Shown here: positions 12,233 to 23,163 of the stretch, piece after piece | Layout of the letters: each line of letters opens with the position of its first letter | Position numbering within the stretch: position 1 is the stretch's first letter | Assembly: GCA_907165135.1 (NCBI GenBank) | Contig: OU015570.1 | Span: 1,763,525 to 1,827,524 of the forward strand | From: Oikopleura dioica | Taxonomy: Eukaryota; Chordata; Appendicularia; Copelata; Oikopleuridae | Direction of reading: 5' to 3' | DNA length: 64,000 nt | Notes under the pieces: generated by a model | Seen by the model: only the letters and a program-made list of their open reading frames with translations | Told to the model about the DNA's origin: nothing | Database searches by the model: none | Program-made: the position numbers and the translations under genes

Positions 12233-12431
12233 TGTAAGGGTTTAGCAAATCCTGCGGCTTGCGAGAAGTTCCCCACTTTGCGTATTCTCTAGTGCGGTGA
12301 ATAAAAGACAAGAACTCTGGAAAAGGTGTTGCTCGAGTTTTATTTACAAGACGACTGAAGTGCACGCGTAGCGCGCAGTAAGATGTGGCCTCAGATAAAA
12401 TCTCCGGCCTCAGGGTTCGTAAAACCTCACA
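12233..12431 (-). repeat. E5 5' LTR
   Basis: It is identical by eye to 6134-6332 over 199 bp. The target duplication GATT follows at 12432-12435. Confidence 0.92.
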
Positions 12432-12772
12432 GATTGAAGGTTGATCTCGTACCATTAAAACATTTTTTGTCTTTAGAAGAAGGATTAAACAAAGAATGAT
12501 GGAGATTTTCCTCAAAAAAATTTTTTTAAGCGATTTGGATGGGACATTTTTTTGGCCGCGTGTATCAAATTTTTGGACATTTTTGCGAAAATCTTGGGAC
12601 AAAAAATGTCCGAAAATTCCATAATTAACTGTAAATCCCTTCAATTTGCGGAAAAATCACTCTTAATATGTCCAAATTTAGTTTTAAAGGTCTGATTTTT
12701 TGATATGTCAAAGAACTGACGTTTTTCTTTAGTCTATCAAAATTTCATAAGGGGGAAACACAAGAACCCAAC

Positions 12773-13007
12773 TGTAGTGTCTTTACATAAGAGCTACTGA
12801 ACATCAATGCTAACTCAAGTGCTACTCAAGTGCTGATCACTGCCCGAGTGAACCGATCACTGCGCGAGTAACTCCTTCACTGTTTTTCTGTTAACAATAT
12901 ATATATCGTCTTTCTTTCAGCGAAACTAAGACCGCTCGACATTCACAAATAAATAAACTTTTTACACTCACAAGCCTCTTTTGTTGTCTCTTTGCAAAAG
13001 CACTACA
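12773..13007 (+). repeat. E2 left LTR
   Basis: This 235-bp LTR matches the right LTR except for small changes and the pogo insertion. It contains an AATAAA motif (AAATAAATAAAC near 12950). The primer site TGGTGACTGAG starts at about 13011. Confidence 0.88.
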
Positions 13008-13314
13008 AATTGGTGACTGAGTTCTTTACGTAACCCACCCGAAAAACACGTACTACCGAGAGATTAAACCTAGAGAATTGCCGTCTTCACACCAATCAAC
13101 ATCCTGCTCCACGATGAAAATCATAGATAAGGAAAAGGCTAAAAAACTTATTGAAGAAAAATTGGTTCCCCTCGCTCTAGATTAGGGTCGGCAAAAAAAA
13201 ATTTTTTCCCTCAAATCGCTCTGAAACTACCAGCATCTGATTCGCGATGGTCAAAAACCTCTCTCAGCCAAATATCACTCATATCAGACATCATCAACGC
13301 AATCACCGAATAAC

Positions 13315-14193
13315 GTGCCTATGCTGGTTCTCAAGAAAGCTGACGGAAGTCACCGAGTCTCAGCTGATGCCCGTAACCTGAACGTCTTACTTGTCAAAGA
13401 CAGGTTCCCACTACCATTTATGCAACAAATTTTCTACAAAATCGGGAAACGTCTTTCCAACAGAAACTCCTGTTTTATCTCAAATTTCGACTTGCACCGA
13501 GGTTACTGGCAACTTCAAACACTCGAAAAAGATCGCCCAAAAATGGCGTTCTCCCATAACAACAAACACTATGCAGCGCATAGAATGCTTTATGGAGTAG
13601 CCACTGGACCTGCAGCATTTTCCAGATGCATGGCGAAAATCCTTAATCATAAGTCTATCATATGCTATCTTGATGACATTATTGCGATTGATGGAGATTT
13701 CGAAAGCCATTTTGCGACAATCGAATTTATCTTAAAGACATGCCAAAATCATGGAATGCTTCTCTCGCCAAAGAAAGTCTTCTTGTGCAAACCAGAACTC
13801 AATTTTCTTGGACATTCAATCTCAAAAGATGGAATCCAGACAAGCGAAAAACATTTAAAAGTCATACGAGATCTGGAACCGCCCAAAAACCGTGACGAAG
13901 TAAAGCGAATGTTAGGCTCAATAAATAACAACCTAAAATTCGTACGAAACGGGTCTTCTATTCTCCAGCCGCTGTATGAACTCACTTCCAAAAATCGCGA
14001 TTTCATCTGGGAAGATAAACACCAAACTGCATTCACCGAGATCAAAAAGAAACTTCTTGAACGACCCTGCTTAGCCCATTACAAAACAGACGCCGAACTT
14101 GTCCTTGTTACCGACAGCTCAGGATCGAAAATCGGCGGCTGTCTGTACCAAAAAGAAAAAGATCAGCTTCAACCGCTTGGATACTTCTCGTAA
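13315..14193 (+). pseudogene. E2 RT-RNase H fragment
   Basis: The 292-residue frame is colinear with E3 RT. It has motif A FDLHRGYWQL and the active site YLDD (SIICYLDDIIAIDG), and it enters RNase H at VTDSSGSKIGGC. It ends at a TAA after GYFS, where E3 has Lys, so this is a nonsense change. RNase H then continues at 14194-14247, is cut by the TIR element at 14248-14880, and resumes at 14881 (LFALGLSISFFEFYLL). Catalytic residues are kept, so decay is recent in evolutionary terms but complete in effect. Confidence 0.88.
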
Positions 14194-14247
14194 GCCCTTA
14201 CAGGACCGGACCTCCGACGAAGTTTGCGAGAAAAAGAACTTTTCGCG

Positions 14248-14880
14248 GAGGTTGTGACATTTCCCTTGCACACCTACCACACCGCGCGACTGGGCCTCAA
14301 AAACCTGCGCTCGCTAGTGGCGCTCGGGAGAGAGCCCGCTCAGTTCAATTTCTCTCGCCAAGACTTTTATCCCAAGGAATTACGCCAGTTTCCTCAATAT
14401 ATTTATCATCAAGTACTTTATGTAAATTAAGGTTAGGGTTAGGGGGCACCTGCAAAAATGACGGAACAAACTTACCCGAGGGGGATAGGCTACGGTAACC
14501 CTAACTAACCCTAGACTAGACCCCGGCATTTTAGGACCTAAGGGGCGAAGCCCCGTGGTAAGGGGCAATAAGATTTAGTACTTTTTTTAAATTACTAAAC
14601 TAATTGTTCATCAAATTATGCTTCTCATCATGCATCTCACATAGCTCATCTTTCAGTTCTTAAAAATAATTTTAACCAGTGTAGTAATAATTAAATTATT
14701 TGTCTTAATTAAATTCACTCCTGGCTGACGATTTCGGCTTGCGCGGGCGCACACTTGCATGGCATGACTAGTGTGAGGATTTTCAGCGGGAGGGGCTCCG
14801 CAGCGCCTCTCACTGTTAGGCTAGTAGCGCGGTGTGGTATCTTGCCTGAAGAGGTGTGCAAGGGAAATGTCACGCTATCC
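14248..14880. mobile_element. TIR element with 9-bp duplication, MULE-like
   Basis: The ends share GTGACATTTCCCTTGCACAC in inverted orientation (left from 14254, right to 14873). Further inward both arms have ACCACACCGCGC. The flanks CTTTTCGCG (14239-14247) and CTTTTCGCA (14881-14889) agree at 8 of 9 bases, and removing one copy plus the insert restores the RNase H frame (KELFALGLS). A 9-bp duplication and G-rich start suggest a Mutator-like element; hAT is an alternative if the duplication is 8 bp. It encodes no transposase. It holds a GGTTAGGGTTAGGG run near 14430. An inverted solo end occurs at 44655-44745. Confidence 0.75.
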
Positions 14881-16811
14881 CTTTTCGCACTTGGTTTATC
14901 AATCAGTTTCTTCGAATTCTACCTATTAAATACGACTTTCACAGCTGTGGTAGACCATAGGAGTCTCCTCTTTCTATTCAAGGAGCAAGGAGAATTGAAA
15001 AAGAATGATATAAAAAGATGAATATCTTAAACTATCTCCTTCGATTCGATTTTCGTATTCTACACCGGGAAGGAAACTCACCAATAATGGCAACTGCAGA
15101 TTGGCTAAGTCGTCTTCCTGAATACAAAAGCACTGAACTCGAAAAAGATGCTGAAAGCTTTGATGGAATCCCAAATACTCTCTTACTGCTACATACAGTT
15201 GTTCCGGAAAGCAAAAAGAAGATTCTTTTTACGTTCAGTGACAGATCATTCGACGAAGATATAATGAATACTCTTCAAATGGAATGCAGATCTACGCGTA
15301 ACATAATCGAAAAGGTGAAACGGAATCCAACATCTCCTTTTAAAATCAAAAAGAATGTTCTCTTCAAAGATGATCGACTTGTGCTTCCAAATAATCTCAG
15401 TGAAGAATTCTTACAGTACTTACACTGTATCACAGGACACTGTGGATCAAAACAACTAAACATCCTCTGCAGAAAATTCTACATCCACCAAATCCAGCAC
15501 AAAACTCGTCAACTCACTCGATTCTGCCCTACATGTACAGTTTTTTATGGAATTTTTGAACATCGAATTTTTGGACATTTTCTGCGCCTAATTATTAAAT
15601 TTTCTGTTTTTTTTTTGCCAGATATGAAGTTTTTTCATATTAAAAATCTTACTTTTTCTTTGAGAAAGACAAGATTAAAGGTTGATCTCGTACCTCTGAA
15701 ACTTTTTTTGTCTTTAGAAGAAGGATTAAACAAAGAATGATGGAGACTTTCCTCAAAAAAAAATTTTTTAAGCGATTTGGATGGGACATTTTTTTGGCCG
15801 CGTGTATCAAATTTTTGGACATTTTTGCGAAAATCTTGGGACAAAAATATCCAAAAATTCCATAATTAACTGTATTCAGATAAAACCAATGCCGAAGTTG
15901 AAACCTTTAATGATCGAAAATCGACGTTTTGCAGAAACACCGTTTTCAAAAACTCATTCGATCTTGTTGACTACTACAGGCCTGATGCTACTGGAAAAAG
16001 ATATCTTCTGACAGCCATGAATTCACTTACTGGATTTCTGGATGGTATACCCTTAAGCCGTAAGACTGATGAAATTGTCGCAAAACAACTTCTCAATCTT
16101 ATACTGACGCATGGTATTACCGGGGATGCAATAACAGACAATGGAGCCGAGCTAAATGGACCACTTGTCACAGAAGTCTTCAAACGCTTTGAAATCCGTC
16201 CTACAACAACTACAGCTTATCGTAGCCAGAGTAATGGTCAACTCGAGCGAGTTCACCGGTAAATACACCTGAAGCTCAAAAGCTTGAATGCTTCAAATAA
16301 AAACTGGTCCTCAGCGTGGCCAATGAGCAAATACTTCATCAATAACCTTCCAAAAGAATCTTTGGATGGACTCAGCGCAAATGAAGCCTACTATGGAAGA
16401 AGTTTTCATCCACCATTCCAGACAAATTTCGACGCAAAAGGCCCTGGAAAAGCCTGGATAAAATCAATTGAAAGCTACTTCAGAGAGCTCTACCCTTCGA
16501 TCATAGCGCACCAAATTGCAAAGCACCGCAAACTTGTCGCCGCCGACAAAAACAGCTGCCCTACCCTTAAAATTGGTCAAAAATGTTTGATCTTGAAGCC
16601 TGCTCTAGGCAAACTCAGCAGAGTTTGGCACGGTCCTTATACGATCCATAAACGCATCGCAAAAGACTCGTACATTGTCAAGAACATTCATACGGGACGC
16701 GAATACAGAAAACACATCAATCTGATTCGGCCTTGTAAAATTATAGAGCTTAATAAAAACGACCACGATGACACCAAAAACAGGAAGCACACTCAACGAA
16801 TGGAACTGTAA
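14881..16811 (+). pseudogene. E2 RNase H end and integrase, broken
   Basis: RNase H continues from 14881 to about 15016 and shifts frame at KNDIK. The next frame (15018-15535) has the RNase H end (ATADWLSRLPEY) and the integrase finger (LHCITGHCG ... RFCPTC). The MITE at 15538-15872 splits it. Integrase resumes with FDLVDYYRPDATG, the catalytic DNGAELNGP and a Glu in QLERVH, then hits a TAA at 16261-16263 where E3 has Glu. The last piece (16284-16811) contains the GPY module (WHGPYTIHKRI). Every part aligns by eye with E3 pol. Confidence 0.87.
15538..15872. mobile_element. 335-bp MITE inside E2 integrase
   Basis: It starts CAGTTTTTTATGGAATTTTT and ends with the near inverse CCATAATTAACTG. 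TA is duplicated exactly at 15536-15537 and 15873-15874; the empty site would read ACATGTATTCAG. It is the same family as the 5938-12631 element. No coding content. Confidence 0.9.
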
Positions 16812-17529
16812 CACAAATGAAAACCAACAATCTTCCAGCTAAACAACCAATCAAAAAATCGCAAAATTGTTTTGATAAAATTCTGTCAACCGAGACAATA
16901 ATCAACTCCGACGACGAAAATGAAAATTCTTGGTCGAAACGGCTTCGACCGAGAAAACGCCAAAAATAAAAAAGGGAGAGGAAGGACCTCTTAAATCCCT
17001 TTGCAAAAATCCAGCTATGTAAAAACCTGGTTGCCAATACATAAAAGCCCATTGGACATCCGACTTGCAAGTATCCAAATGGTAGCTCATGGAGAAGGGA
17101 CCTCCGAAATTGCCAATCGTCAAAACCCCATTGGATAAAATCACAACTGCAACAACAAGTCAATATGGCCAGTCTTCGAAATGAACCTCTTTTCCGGAAT
17201 TTCTCAAAATGTTCAACGGCGCCATTCGAGCTTTTGAGAAATCTGGTTAAAATCAGTTCGAGCACGACTGTGGAACAATAAACTGCTAACGTTCCAATTG
17301 GCACTTACTGCAAATACGGAAGGAATACCGTTAATCCTTATAAAAAAACGCGCGCCCATCAAGTGCACTTGCGCACTGTCGGAAACGAAGCCGCTCATCA
17401 AGCTGCTTATCGTATACAACAATTACAGTTAAACAAAAGAAGGCTACTACTCATGATACTTGACAAGTAAAAAGTGTTCCCTATCAGAAAATGGCAGATG
17501 AAGTTTTTAAAACAAGCTAAGGAGAGAAA
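16812..17529 (+). other. E2 pol end and conserved leader before ORF3
   Basis: The pol tail (INSDDENENSWSKRLRPRKR near 16890-16965) is out of frame. It is followed by about 200 nt resembling 40240-40420 of E3, with shared GGTTGCCAATA, TGGTAGCTCA and GGAGAAGGGACCTCC words. Conservation of this non-coding block in two elements suggests a role in making ORF3 mRNA, such as a splice acceptor or internal promoter. That is inference. Confidence 0.5.
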
Positions 17530-18409
17530 ATGAGAGCGATCGAACAAGATGTCCATTACTTTAGGTCCGAGCCCCTCAAAAGAAAATTTCAGAAGCATTG
17601 TTTACCCTGCTTGTGGGGAATTGAAACCAATTTCGATTATATTCCGAAATTTCGAGCCCTCTTAACTGAATTTCACGAATTAATGATGAATCTCCGCGCC
17701 ATCAATCAGCAAATACAAGAACAATGCCCGACGCTGTGCTTGCAAGGATTGCCAATTATACTCAAGCATGACGGTAATCTTCGATTACTAGAGTGGATCA
17801 TTCTTGCTAGTTTACGGACATTCTTCTCCCCGAAAAGGGTGACCCTCCTTTCGTCAGGAAAATTCTTGCATCCTCCATTCGTCAGGAAAATCCGTCAATT
17901 TCCTGACGAATGGAGGTTGAGAGTTTCTAGAACGTCCAAGCTCATGTTTTTCTTCAAAGGATCGACCATCAAAATAGCGAATTTCATGGCAAACTCGTTC
18001 TTTTTAGAGTAATTTTGGATAAAAATCACTTTTTTGAACATAAAAGTGTTAATTTATTCAACCCTAACCTTTATTTTAGAAAGAATAATCATTTGATAAA
18101 TCAAGGGAAAATCATTAGAAAACGAATTTCTAGAACATCCTCCATTAGTCAGGAAAATCCGCCAGTTTCCTGACGAATGGAGGATTTCCTGACGAAAGGA
18201 GGGTATCCGGAAAAACCTTGCTGAATCAGAAGTTATACTGCGAGATTTTGAAAGGAACTTCAATAGAAAACTTGGACTTTGGAGTAGGTTAGAACACCAA
18301 AACACCATAAGAAACGAAATCCAAATCGCCTTGAGCTGGATTCCTACTCTAGTTGAAGACATTCTCCAAGACCAGCCACAACCGGTCCAATCTGATATAT
18401 CATATTAGC
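17530..18409 (+). pseudogene. E2 third ORF (ORF3), split
   Basis: The first part (17530 to about 17840) reads MRAIEQDVHYFRSEP, with KRKFQKHCLP, resembling E3 ORF3 (DFFIFAPAHPKR, VQRFLLPAI). It is cut by the foldback element at 17842-18204. The rest (about 18222-18409) reads EVILRDFERNFNRKLGLWSR, resembling LIKAILKDYEEKFHTFRNIW of E3. No signal peptide, membrane span or known domain is evident. It sits where env would lie in a provirus but does not look like an envelope protein. Confidence 0.6.
17842..18204. mobile_element. 363-bp foldback element with nested hairpins
   Basis: The outer inverted repeats are ACCCTCCTTTCGTCAGG (from 17842) and CCTGACGAAAGGAGGGT (to 18204). Each arm also contains its own palindrome: 17872-17916 and 18139-18183 both read CCTCCATT(C/A)GTCAGGAAA, then TTTCCTGACGAATGGAGG. 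The interior is AT-rich and non-coding. It interrupts E2 ORF3. The target duplication is unclear. Confidence 0.75.
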
Positions 18410-18411
18410 TC

Positions 18412-19284
18412 ATGATTATATCATATTAGCTACTGAACATCAATGCTAACTCAAGTGCTACTCAAGTGCTGATCACCGCCCGAGTGAACCGATCACTGCG
18501 CGAGTAACTCCTTCACTGTTTTTCTGTTAACAATATTCAGTGAAACCCCAACTTAAGGCCACTTTTTGGATGACAGCTAATTTGAAAAGTGGCCTTAAGT
18601 TGGGTGATTCTCCAACTAAGTTGGATGACGCAAAAATTTTTGTATTTCTGGAGGAAGGGACTGAATCATGGGAATCTAAAATGAAATTTCTTGCACGAAC
18701 CAAGTATGAATTGTAAAAACTGAATGCGCTATTTGAATCAAACCTTAGGTTATCTTTTCATTCTCTTAAAAATAAATTTGCTGCAAACATGTCGCAAGAA
18801 GAGAAGAGAATACACATGACATTTGCCAAGAAAAAAGATATGCAGAGATTCTAGTGAAAACGCCGAAGAAGAGTGGAGCATTTCTTGGCGCTTCAAATTG
18901 ATGAAACACGAGCTGCAACTCCGATGTAGGTTGAAGAAGTACCACAAGTTCAAGTGAGAGAAGATGCCGACGCTGAAAAGCCATCGACTTCAAAATCGCC
19001 AAGGAAGCAGCCGAAGATAACGAGTTTTTTTATTAAAAAGTGAATCTGCGATTTACTCCCTGTGAATGAAAATTAAAAAAAAGTGGCCTTAAGTTGGATT
19101 TTTTTCGGATGACAGATTTTGGGGATTTTTCAAAAAAGTGGCCTTAAGTTGCTCGGCCTTAAGTTGGGGTTTCACTGTATATATTGTCTTTCTTTCAGCG
19201 AAACTAAGACCGCTCGACATTTACAAATAAAAAACTTATTACACTCACAAGCCTCTTTTGTAATCTCTATGCAAAAGCACTACA
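18412..19284 (+). repeat. E2 right LTR, interrupted by pogo A
   Basis: LTR sequence runs from GCTACTGAACATCAATGC (about 18427) to TTCTGTTAACAATAT, is broken by 18538-19177, and resumes TATATTGTCTTTCTTTCAGC to the CACTACA end at 19284. Confidence 0.87.
18538..19177 (+). mobile_element. Pogo A, 640-bp internally deleted pogo-like element
   Basis: The ends are CAGTGAAACCCCAACTTAAG and the inverse CTTAAGTTGGGGTTTCACTG. TA follows the right end; the left target base pair reads TT. Subterminal copies of GTGGCCTTAAGTTG occur at both ends. Only the 3' end of the transposase frame survives: ALQIDETRAATP through EKPSTSKSPRKQPKITSFF and FIKK, stop at 19041-19043, with an in-frame TAG upstream. QPKITSFF (19008-19031) fits the PCNA-interacting (PIP) box, a feature known for the Drosophila pogo transposase. 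The DDE catalytic core is absent. Confidence 0.85.
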
Positions 19285-19673
19285 CAACCAAAACCAGCAG
19301 ATGAATAAGCAGAACTGACGGCGCGCTAGTGCATTACGCGGTGAAAGCGCTGCAATAATGAGTTTTTCTTCCTTTGAAGTATGTTAATAAACTCAAAGAA
19401 GTCTGATTTTCATATATTTTATTTAACAAAGCGCACTTGATATTCTGTTAAAATTTCATGAGGGGGAAAAAGCGGAACCTTCCAAAACCACCGAATGACT
19501 GAGAGTGACATCCCGGGCGCGCGCTAACTAAGGCTTTTTCCATGCGCTTGCACTCTGTTGACATTGCTCCCTGTGTTAGGTTCGAACCTTTTTGCATAAA
19601 GTGATAAAACCTAGTTGTTCGATATGAAATCGAGGGATTTACGGAACTCATTCCATTTGTACAATGTAAATTA

Positions 19674-21362
19674 TGAAATTTAGACTTCCTGAAGTCGAAT
19701 CAAAACTTGTCGAGCATGAAATTGCTACTCAAGAAGAGATTGACAGATCTAAAAAGACTTGTCACTATGGACAGAAGAAATGCAAGATTCTCCGACGATT
19801 CAGATCCATAGTCAAATCAGATTACTCTATTTTTTTCCCTGTGAAGCCGAAAATGCAAACATTTCATCACCGATCAGAAGTTCTTTTTCGAAAAGGAGCA
19901 GTCAATTTTGACAGAGACATCTTACCAGTCGGCTTGAATTGTCTTGATCAAGAAAGTTTAGAATCTGATGAAGAACTTTGACGAGAGAAGAGTGATTGTT
20001 TACCAAGAGGTTCATGTGCAAAGATGAACGAAAATGTCATATCGAGATGACAAGTGATGATAAAGCTACGCAAAATGACGATAAGAAGTGCCGGTTTTAT
20101 ACCCGAGCGCACTAATATCCCTTGCCAATTCCAGAGTGTCTTGACGACAAAATGGCGGGAAAACCGATGATACAACCACTCCGAGATAATTAACAATAAA
20201 AGATGAATGTGAAATCAAAGTGCCCTAAATGGCAGATTTTGCTAAGGATCGACGATACGTGCCGATCAACACTCAGTCCAAATTTCAGAATGACCACCGG
20301 ACTGCTCGTGCAAGATTTATTTTTCTTGCAGCCTAATTGCTCCAAGAGACGATTCCAGCAGTATGTGCTTACTTGGATGCTTGGAATCAAAATACTACTG
20401 CTGTTTCTTAGAGATCCGAAGACAGAAGCATTCATAAATTTCCTCGAGTTTATTGAACAAGCAATCGAGAGATCAATTGAAGATTGGAGAATTGAACAGC
20501 GAACAATTATAATTTATAATTTATAAATTTTCCTGAATTCGCTAATGGCTTGCTAGGATTGATTAAATTTTCTGCTTATGGTGTGATGATCCGTTTTCTT
20601 CATGGCCCTGAGAGAACGAAAGATCAACTAATAGATAAGTACTCAAAAGTAGCAATTAAGCGCCACTTATGGAAGAGACTTGGAAAAATTAAGATTTACG
20701 AACTTGATGAGCTGCTTATCGACGTCAAAGCCGAAATAATCAAAGTTTTGCAACTAAAAGGATGAGACGTGCCGAGCGTTGACATTAGACGTGAACTTAC
20801 GGAACACGCAATGCAAATAGTGCCTTTTGATGGTGCAATCATGGTACCTTATCAAAATGAAACAAGCAATTCGCTGGATTACGCTCAACATGCAACGCAA
20901 GTATCAAATACTGAAGTAACACCTATCGGCCCTTCGAATCGGAATACAACGGAAAACAATCTGCGTGAACATGATCAATCAGCAGCACAAACACAACAAG
21001 CATACGGAACATCGATCGAGCCGAGACATTCAAATGATGAAAGTCAAGAAAATATCGAAGGCCTACAAGCGGTTCAGAATGAATCTGAGTACCAAACACT
21101 TGTTCCTATTGAGAATGAACCAACTTTTCTTAACAATTTCAACCCACGAGATTCTCTGCTAAGACAATCCTGTTCAGTTGACGAAAATGCTCAGCTTCGA
21201 AACAGAAACGACTTCGATAAAATGTTTAATCCACCATGTAGAAAAGGATCTGTTACAGACGATGAAAATCATTACCAGACAACTGCGACGAAACGAACAA
21301 AATTCTCCCCACCAACGGACAATGGTTGTCTTACCACGAGCCCAACAGATAATTTTGATTAA
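19674..21362 (+). pseudogene. 3' ORF remnant of a third related gypsy element
   Basis: Three frames follow each other. 19673-19981 encodes MKFRLPEVESKLVEHEIATQ and is unrecognised. 20203-20526 has DLFFLQPNCSKRRFQQYVLT and resembles the ORF3 start in E2 and E3. 20550-21362, with an in-frame TGA at 20763, has LIDKYSKVAIKRHLWKRLGK and then a polar, Asn/Gln/Ser-rich tail ending PTDNFD. If joined by inference, ORF3 here would be longer than the 209 residues of E3, mostly in the tail. No LTRs were found for this copy. Confidence 0.5.
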
Positions 21363-22233
21363 GAATAAGATGATCTTCGCTTTCGCTTCGCTTCGCACTG
21401 GAGAGCAGAATTCGCTTCGCTTTCGCTTCGCAAAAAATCCAAAATTTTCGCTTAACCGTATGCGGCTCGCGGGGGAACTTTTTTCCCCCGAGCCCCCTTT
21501 TTGCTAATTTCTCGGCCAATTTTCGCCCAAAGTCAAAAATTTAAAAAGAATAAGAATCTTTATGAAATTTTCTATCTCGTGAGATTGTAAAAATGATATG
21601 TTAGTATTTTACATCGATGAGTAAATTGTAAAAAAGCGTGAAAAAAGACCATTTTTTGTCTCGAGAACATGTAATTTGTCTAGAGAATCGAAGGAACGAG
21701 CATAAAACTGGGGCGTATTCGTCTCCAGAACATGAAATTTATTACATAACAATCTCTAGTTCATCTGAATAACACCAAAAATTGAAGATTTTCTGTCTCC
21801 GAGACTCTGAAAACATGAAAATCGGCCCATTTCGCTCCGAAGAAGCGTAAGAAAATGCATAAAATTGTTCTAGATGGGCGGTGGAAAAGAATTCCCCCGC
21901 GAGCCGCACAGGGGGTGCTCTGACCGAGACGCATAGGGTTAAATTTTCGCACAGCAAGCGGCTTTGTTATTCTTTATCAAAGATTTGGAGAGGGGCATTA
22001 TTGATGCCGCTTTAAATTCAAGTTTTCTCCGTCTTCTGAAGACGAGTCTAATGGTGGGTCTAACTCTTGATAAATCCAAGGAGTGACCGGTTAGCAAGCT
22101 GATTACCGGAAAACTCGTTGTCACCAGCCGTTTTTATTGTAAGTATGCTAGAATAATTTCTTATTAAGAATGATCTTTATGAACAGGGCTTATCTAGAAT
22201 CGAAGATGACCGCCATATCTTATCTCCTATCGA
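21363..22233. repeat. Low-complexity CGCTTCG-type and AT-rich sequence
   Basis: TTCGCTTTCGCTTCG words occur at 21377-21432. The rest is AT-rich, with the motif CTCG/CTAGAGAA(C)ATG recurring. No gene is seen. Confidence 0.6.
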
Positions 22234-22786
22234 GTAGAGGTGACCATTCGGGCAAGAAATCGTCGGTTGGCCGTCCGAATACCCGGCCGAAATCAAGGGC
22301 CAAGAGTTGCGCCGTCCGAATTCCCGGCCGAGCCAAGGTGCCCGAACTGCCCAGTCGGGCAAGTAGACGAAGTGCCCGAAACGCCAGAAAATGCCCGGCC
22401 GGGCAGGCAACCAAAGTGCCTCAAACGCCCAGTTGGGCATTAATTTCGATTTTCAAGTCAACAGAATTGGACTGGTGATGGGATTTTCGATAGATAAGGG
22501 CTAGAAAAATAAGTTTCGAGGGGCTTTTGATTCAGTAAGAGGAGCAAAAGAGCAAAAACAGTTGTTAAGAATGCGAAATTTCGGAATTTTCCTCGGCGCG
22601 GGCTTGCCCAACTGCCCGAAAGCGCCGAGTTGCCCGAAAGTGCCCAACTTGCCCAAATGCCCGAAATGCCCGCTTTTGCCCGGCCAAATTTAAGGGGCTG
22701 AGCCGAACGAATGCCTGACCGAACACATTTTGCCCGAAAATTGTCTGTTTTGCCCGACTGCCCGATGCCCAAATGGTCACCCCTGC
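22234..22786. mobile_element. Possible hAT-like non-autonomous element rich in GCCCGA
   Basis: AGAGGTGACCATTCGGGC (about 22234) and GCCCAAATGGTCACCCCT (ending about 22783) are near-perfect inverses. The CAGGGGTG-like end resembles hAT termini. Between them are two blocks of degenerate GCCCGAA/GCCCGGC repeats (22245-22440 and 22595-22765) that create false ORFs. No clear 8-bp duplication was found. Confidence 0.5.
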
Positions 22787-22969
22787 TGTAGTGTTTATTA
22801 CTACCTTGGAATTATCAACAGTTAGGCCCACCATTCGGCTTATATTGACGAGCTGAAAAGTACAGTAACAGATTTTTTGTAATTTTCTGCCAAAAAAATA
22901 GTTTTTGAAATCATCATCGCTTTTGAGTTGCTGATTGCTGAAGATTCTTCCCAGAAAATGCGTATCAAT

Positions 22970-23120
22970 TCAAGCGAAAAAATTTTCGCTTTTTTTCGCA
23001 ATTTTCAATGATATTTCGCTTCGCTTTCGCTTCGCACTTGGGCGAAGAATTCGCTTCGCTTTCGCTTCGCAAAAAAATTGAAAAAAACGTTCGCTTTCGC
23101 TTCGCTTTCGCACTAGGATT
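22970..23120. repeat. TTCGCTTCGCTTTCGC simple-repeat block
   Basis: Degenerate CGCTTCG/CGCTTTCG units alternate over 150 bp, as at 21377-21432. Not coding. Confidence 0.7.
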
Positions 23121-23163
23121 TCGGCTGATATTTAGACCCCTCATGATGAATATCGTGGCTTAT

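Larger units (their letters stand above)
6134..12431 (-). mobile_element. E5, apparently intact Ty3/gypsy retrotransposon
   Basis: The element is 6298 bp with two 199-bp LTRs (6134-6332 and 12233-12431) that are identical by eye and begin TG and end CA on the coding strand. A 4-bp target duplication GATT flanks it (6130-6133 and 12432-12435), and the empty-site sequence is preserved in the sibling MITE at about 15673. One uninterrupted polyprotein lies between the LTRs. Identical LTRs plus an open frame point to a recent insertion that may still be competent. No envelope ORF is present. Confidence 0.93.
5938..12631. mobile_element. TA-flanked MITE interrupted by E5
   Basis: The left arm (5938-6133) starts CAGTTTTTTATGGAATTTTT; the right arm (12432-12631) ends in the near inverse, with CCATAATTAACTG. 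TA dinucleotides flank both ends (5936-5937 and 12632-12633). Without E5 and its GATT duplication the element is about 392 bp and matches the uninterrupted 335-bp copy at 15538-15872. TIRs starting CAG with a TA target suggest a pogo/Tc1-type non-autonomous element. No transposase is present. Confidence 0.85.
12773..19284 (+). mobile_element. E2, decayed Ty3/gypsy element with nested insertions
   Basis: The left LTR is 12773-13007 and starts TGTAGTG and ends CACTACA. The right LTR runs from about 18412 to 19284 and is interrupted by a pogo-like element. CAAC flanks both ends (12769-12772 and 19285-19288). The primer site TGGTGACTGAGTT follows the left LTR, as in E3. Gag and protease are almost entirely deleted; a short gag start (ATGAAAATCATAGATAAGG near 13114) leads straight into a poly-A junction near 13190. 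RT, RNase H, integrase and ORF3 remain but are broken. Insertions are a TIR element (14248-14880), a MITE (15538-15872), a foldback element (17842-18204) and pogo A (18538-19177). Confidence 0.9.

Noticed and set aside
14425-14520. Interstitial telomere
   Set aside because: Only two perfect TTAGGG units in each of two short runs inside a transposon; too short and degenerate to call a telomeric insertion.
22177-22834. Overlapping long ORFs on both strands
   Set aside because: They arise from GCCCGA-type repeats; residues are only the repeat's translations and shift among all frames.
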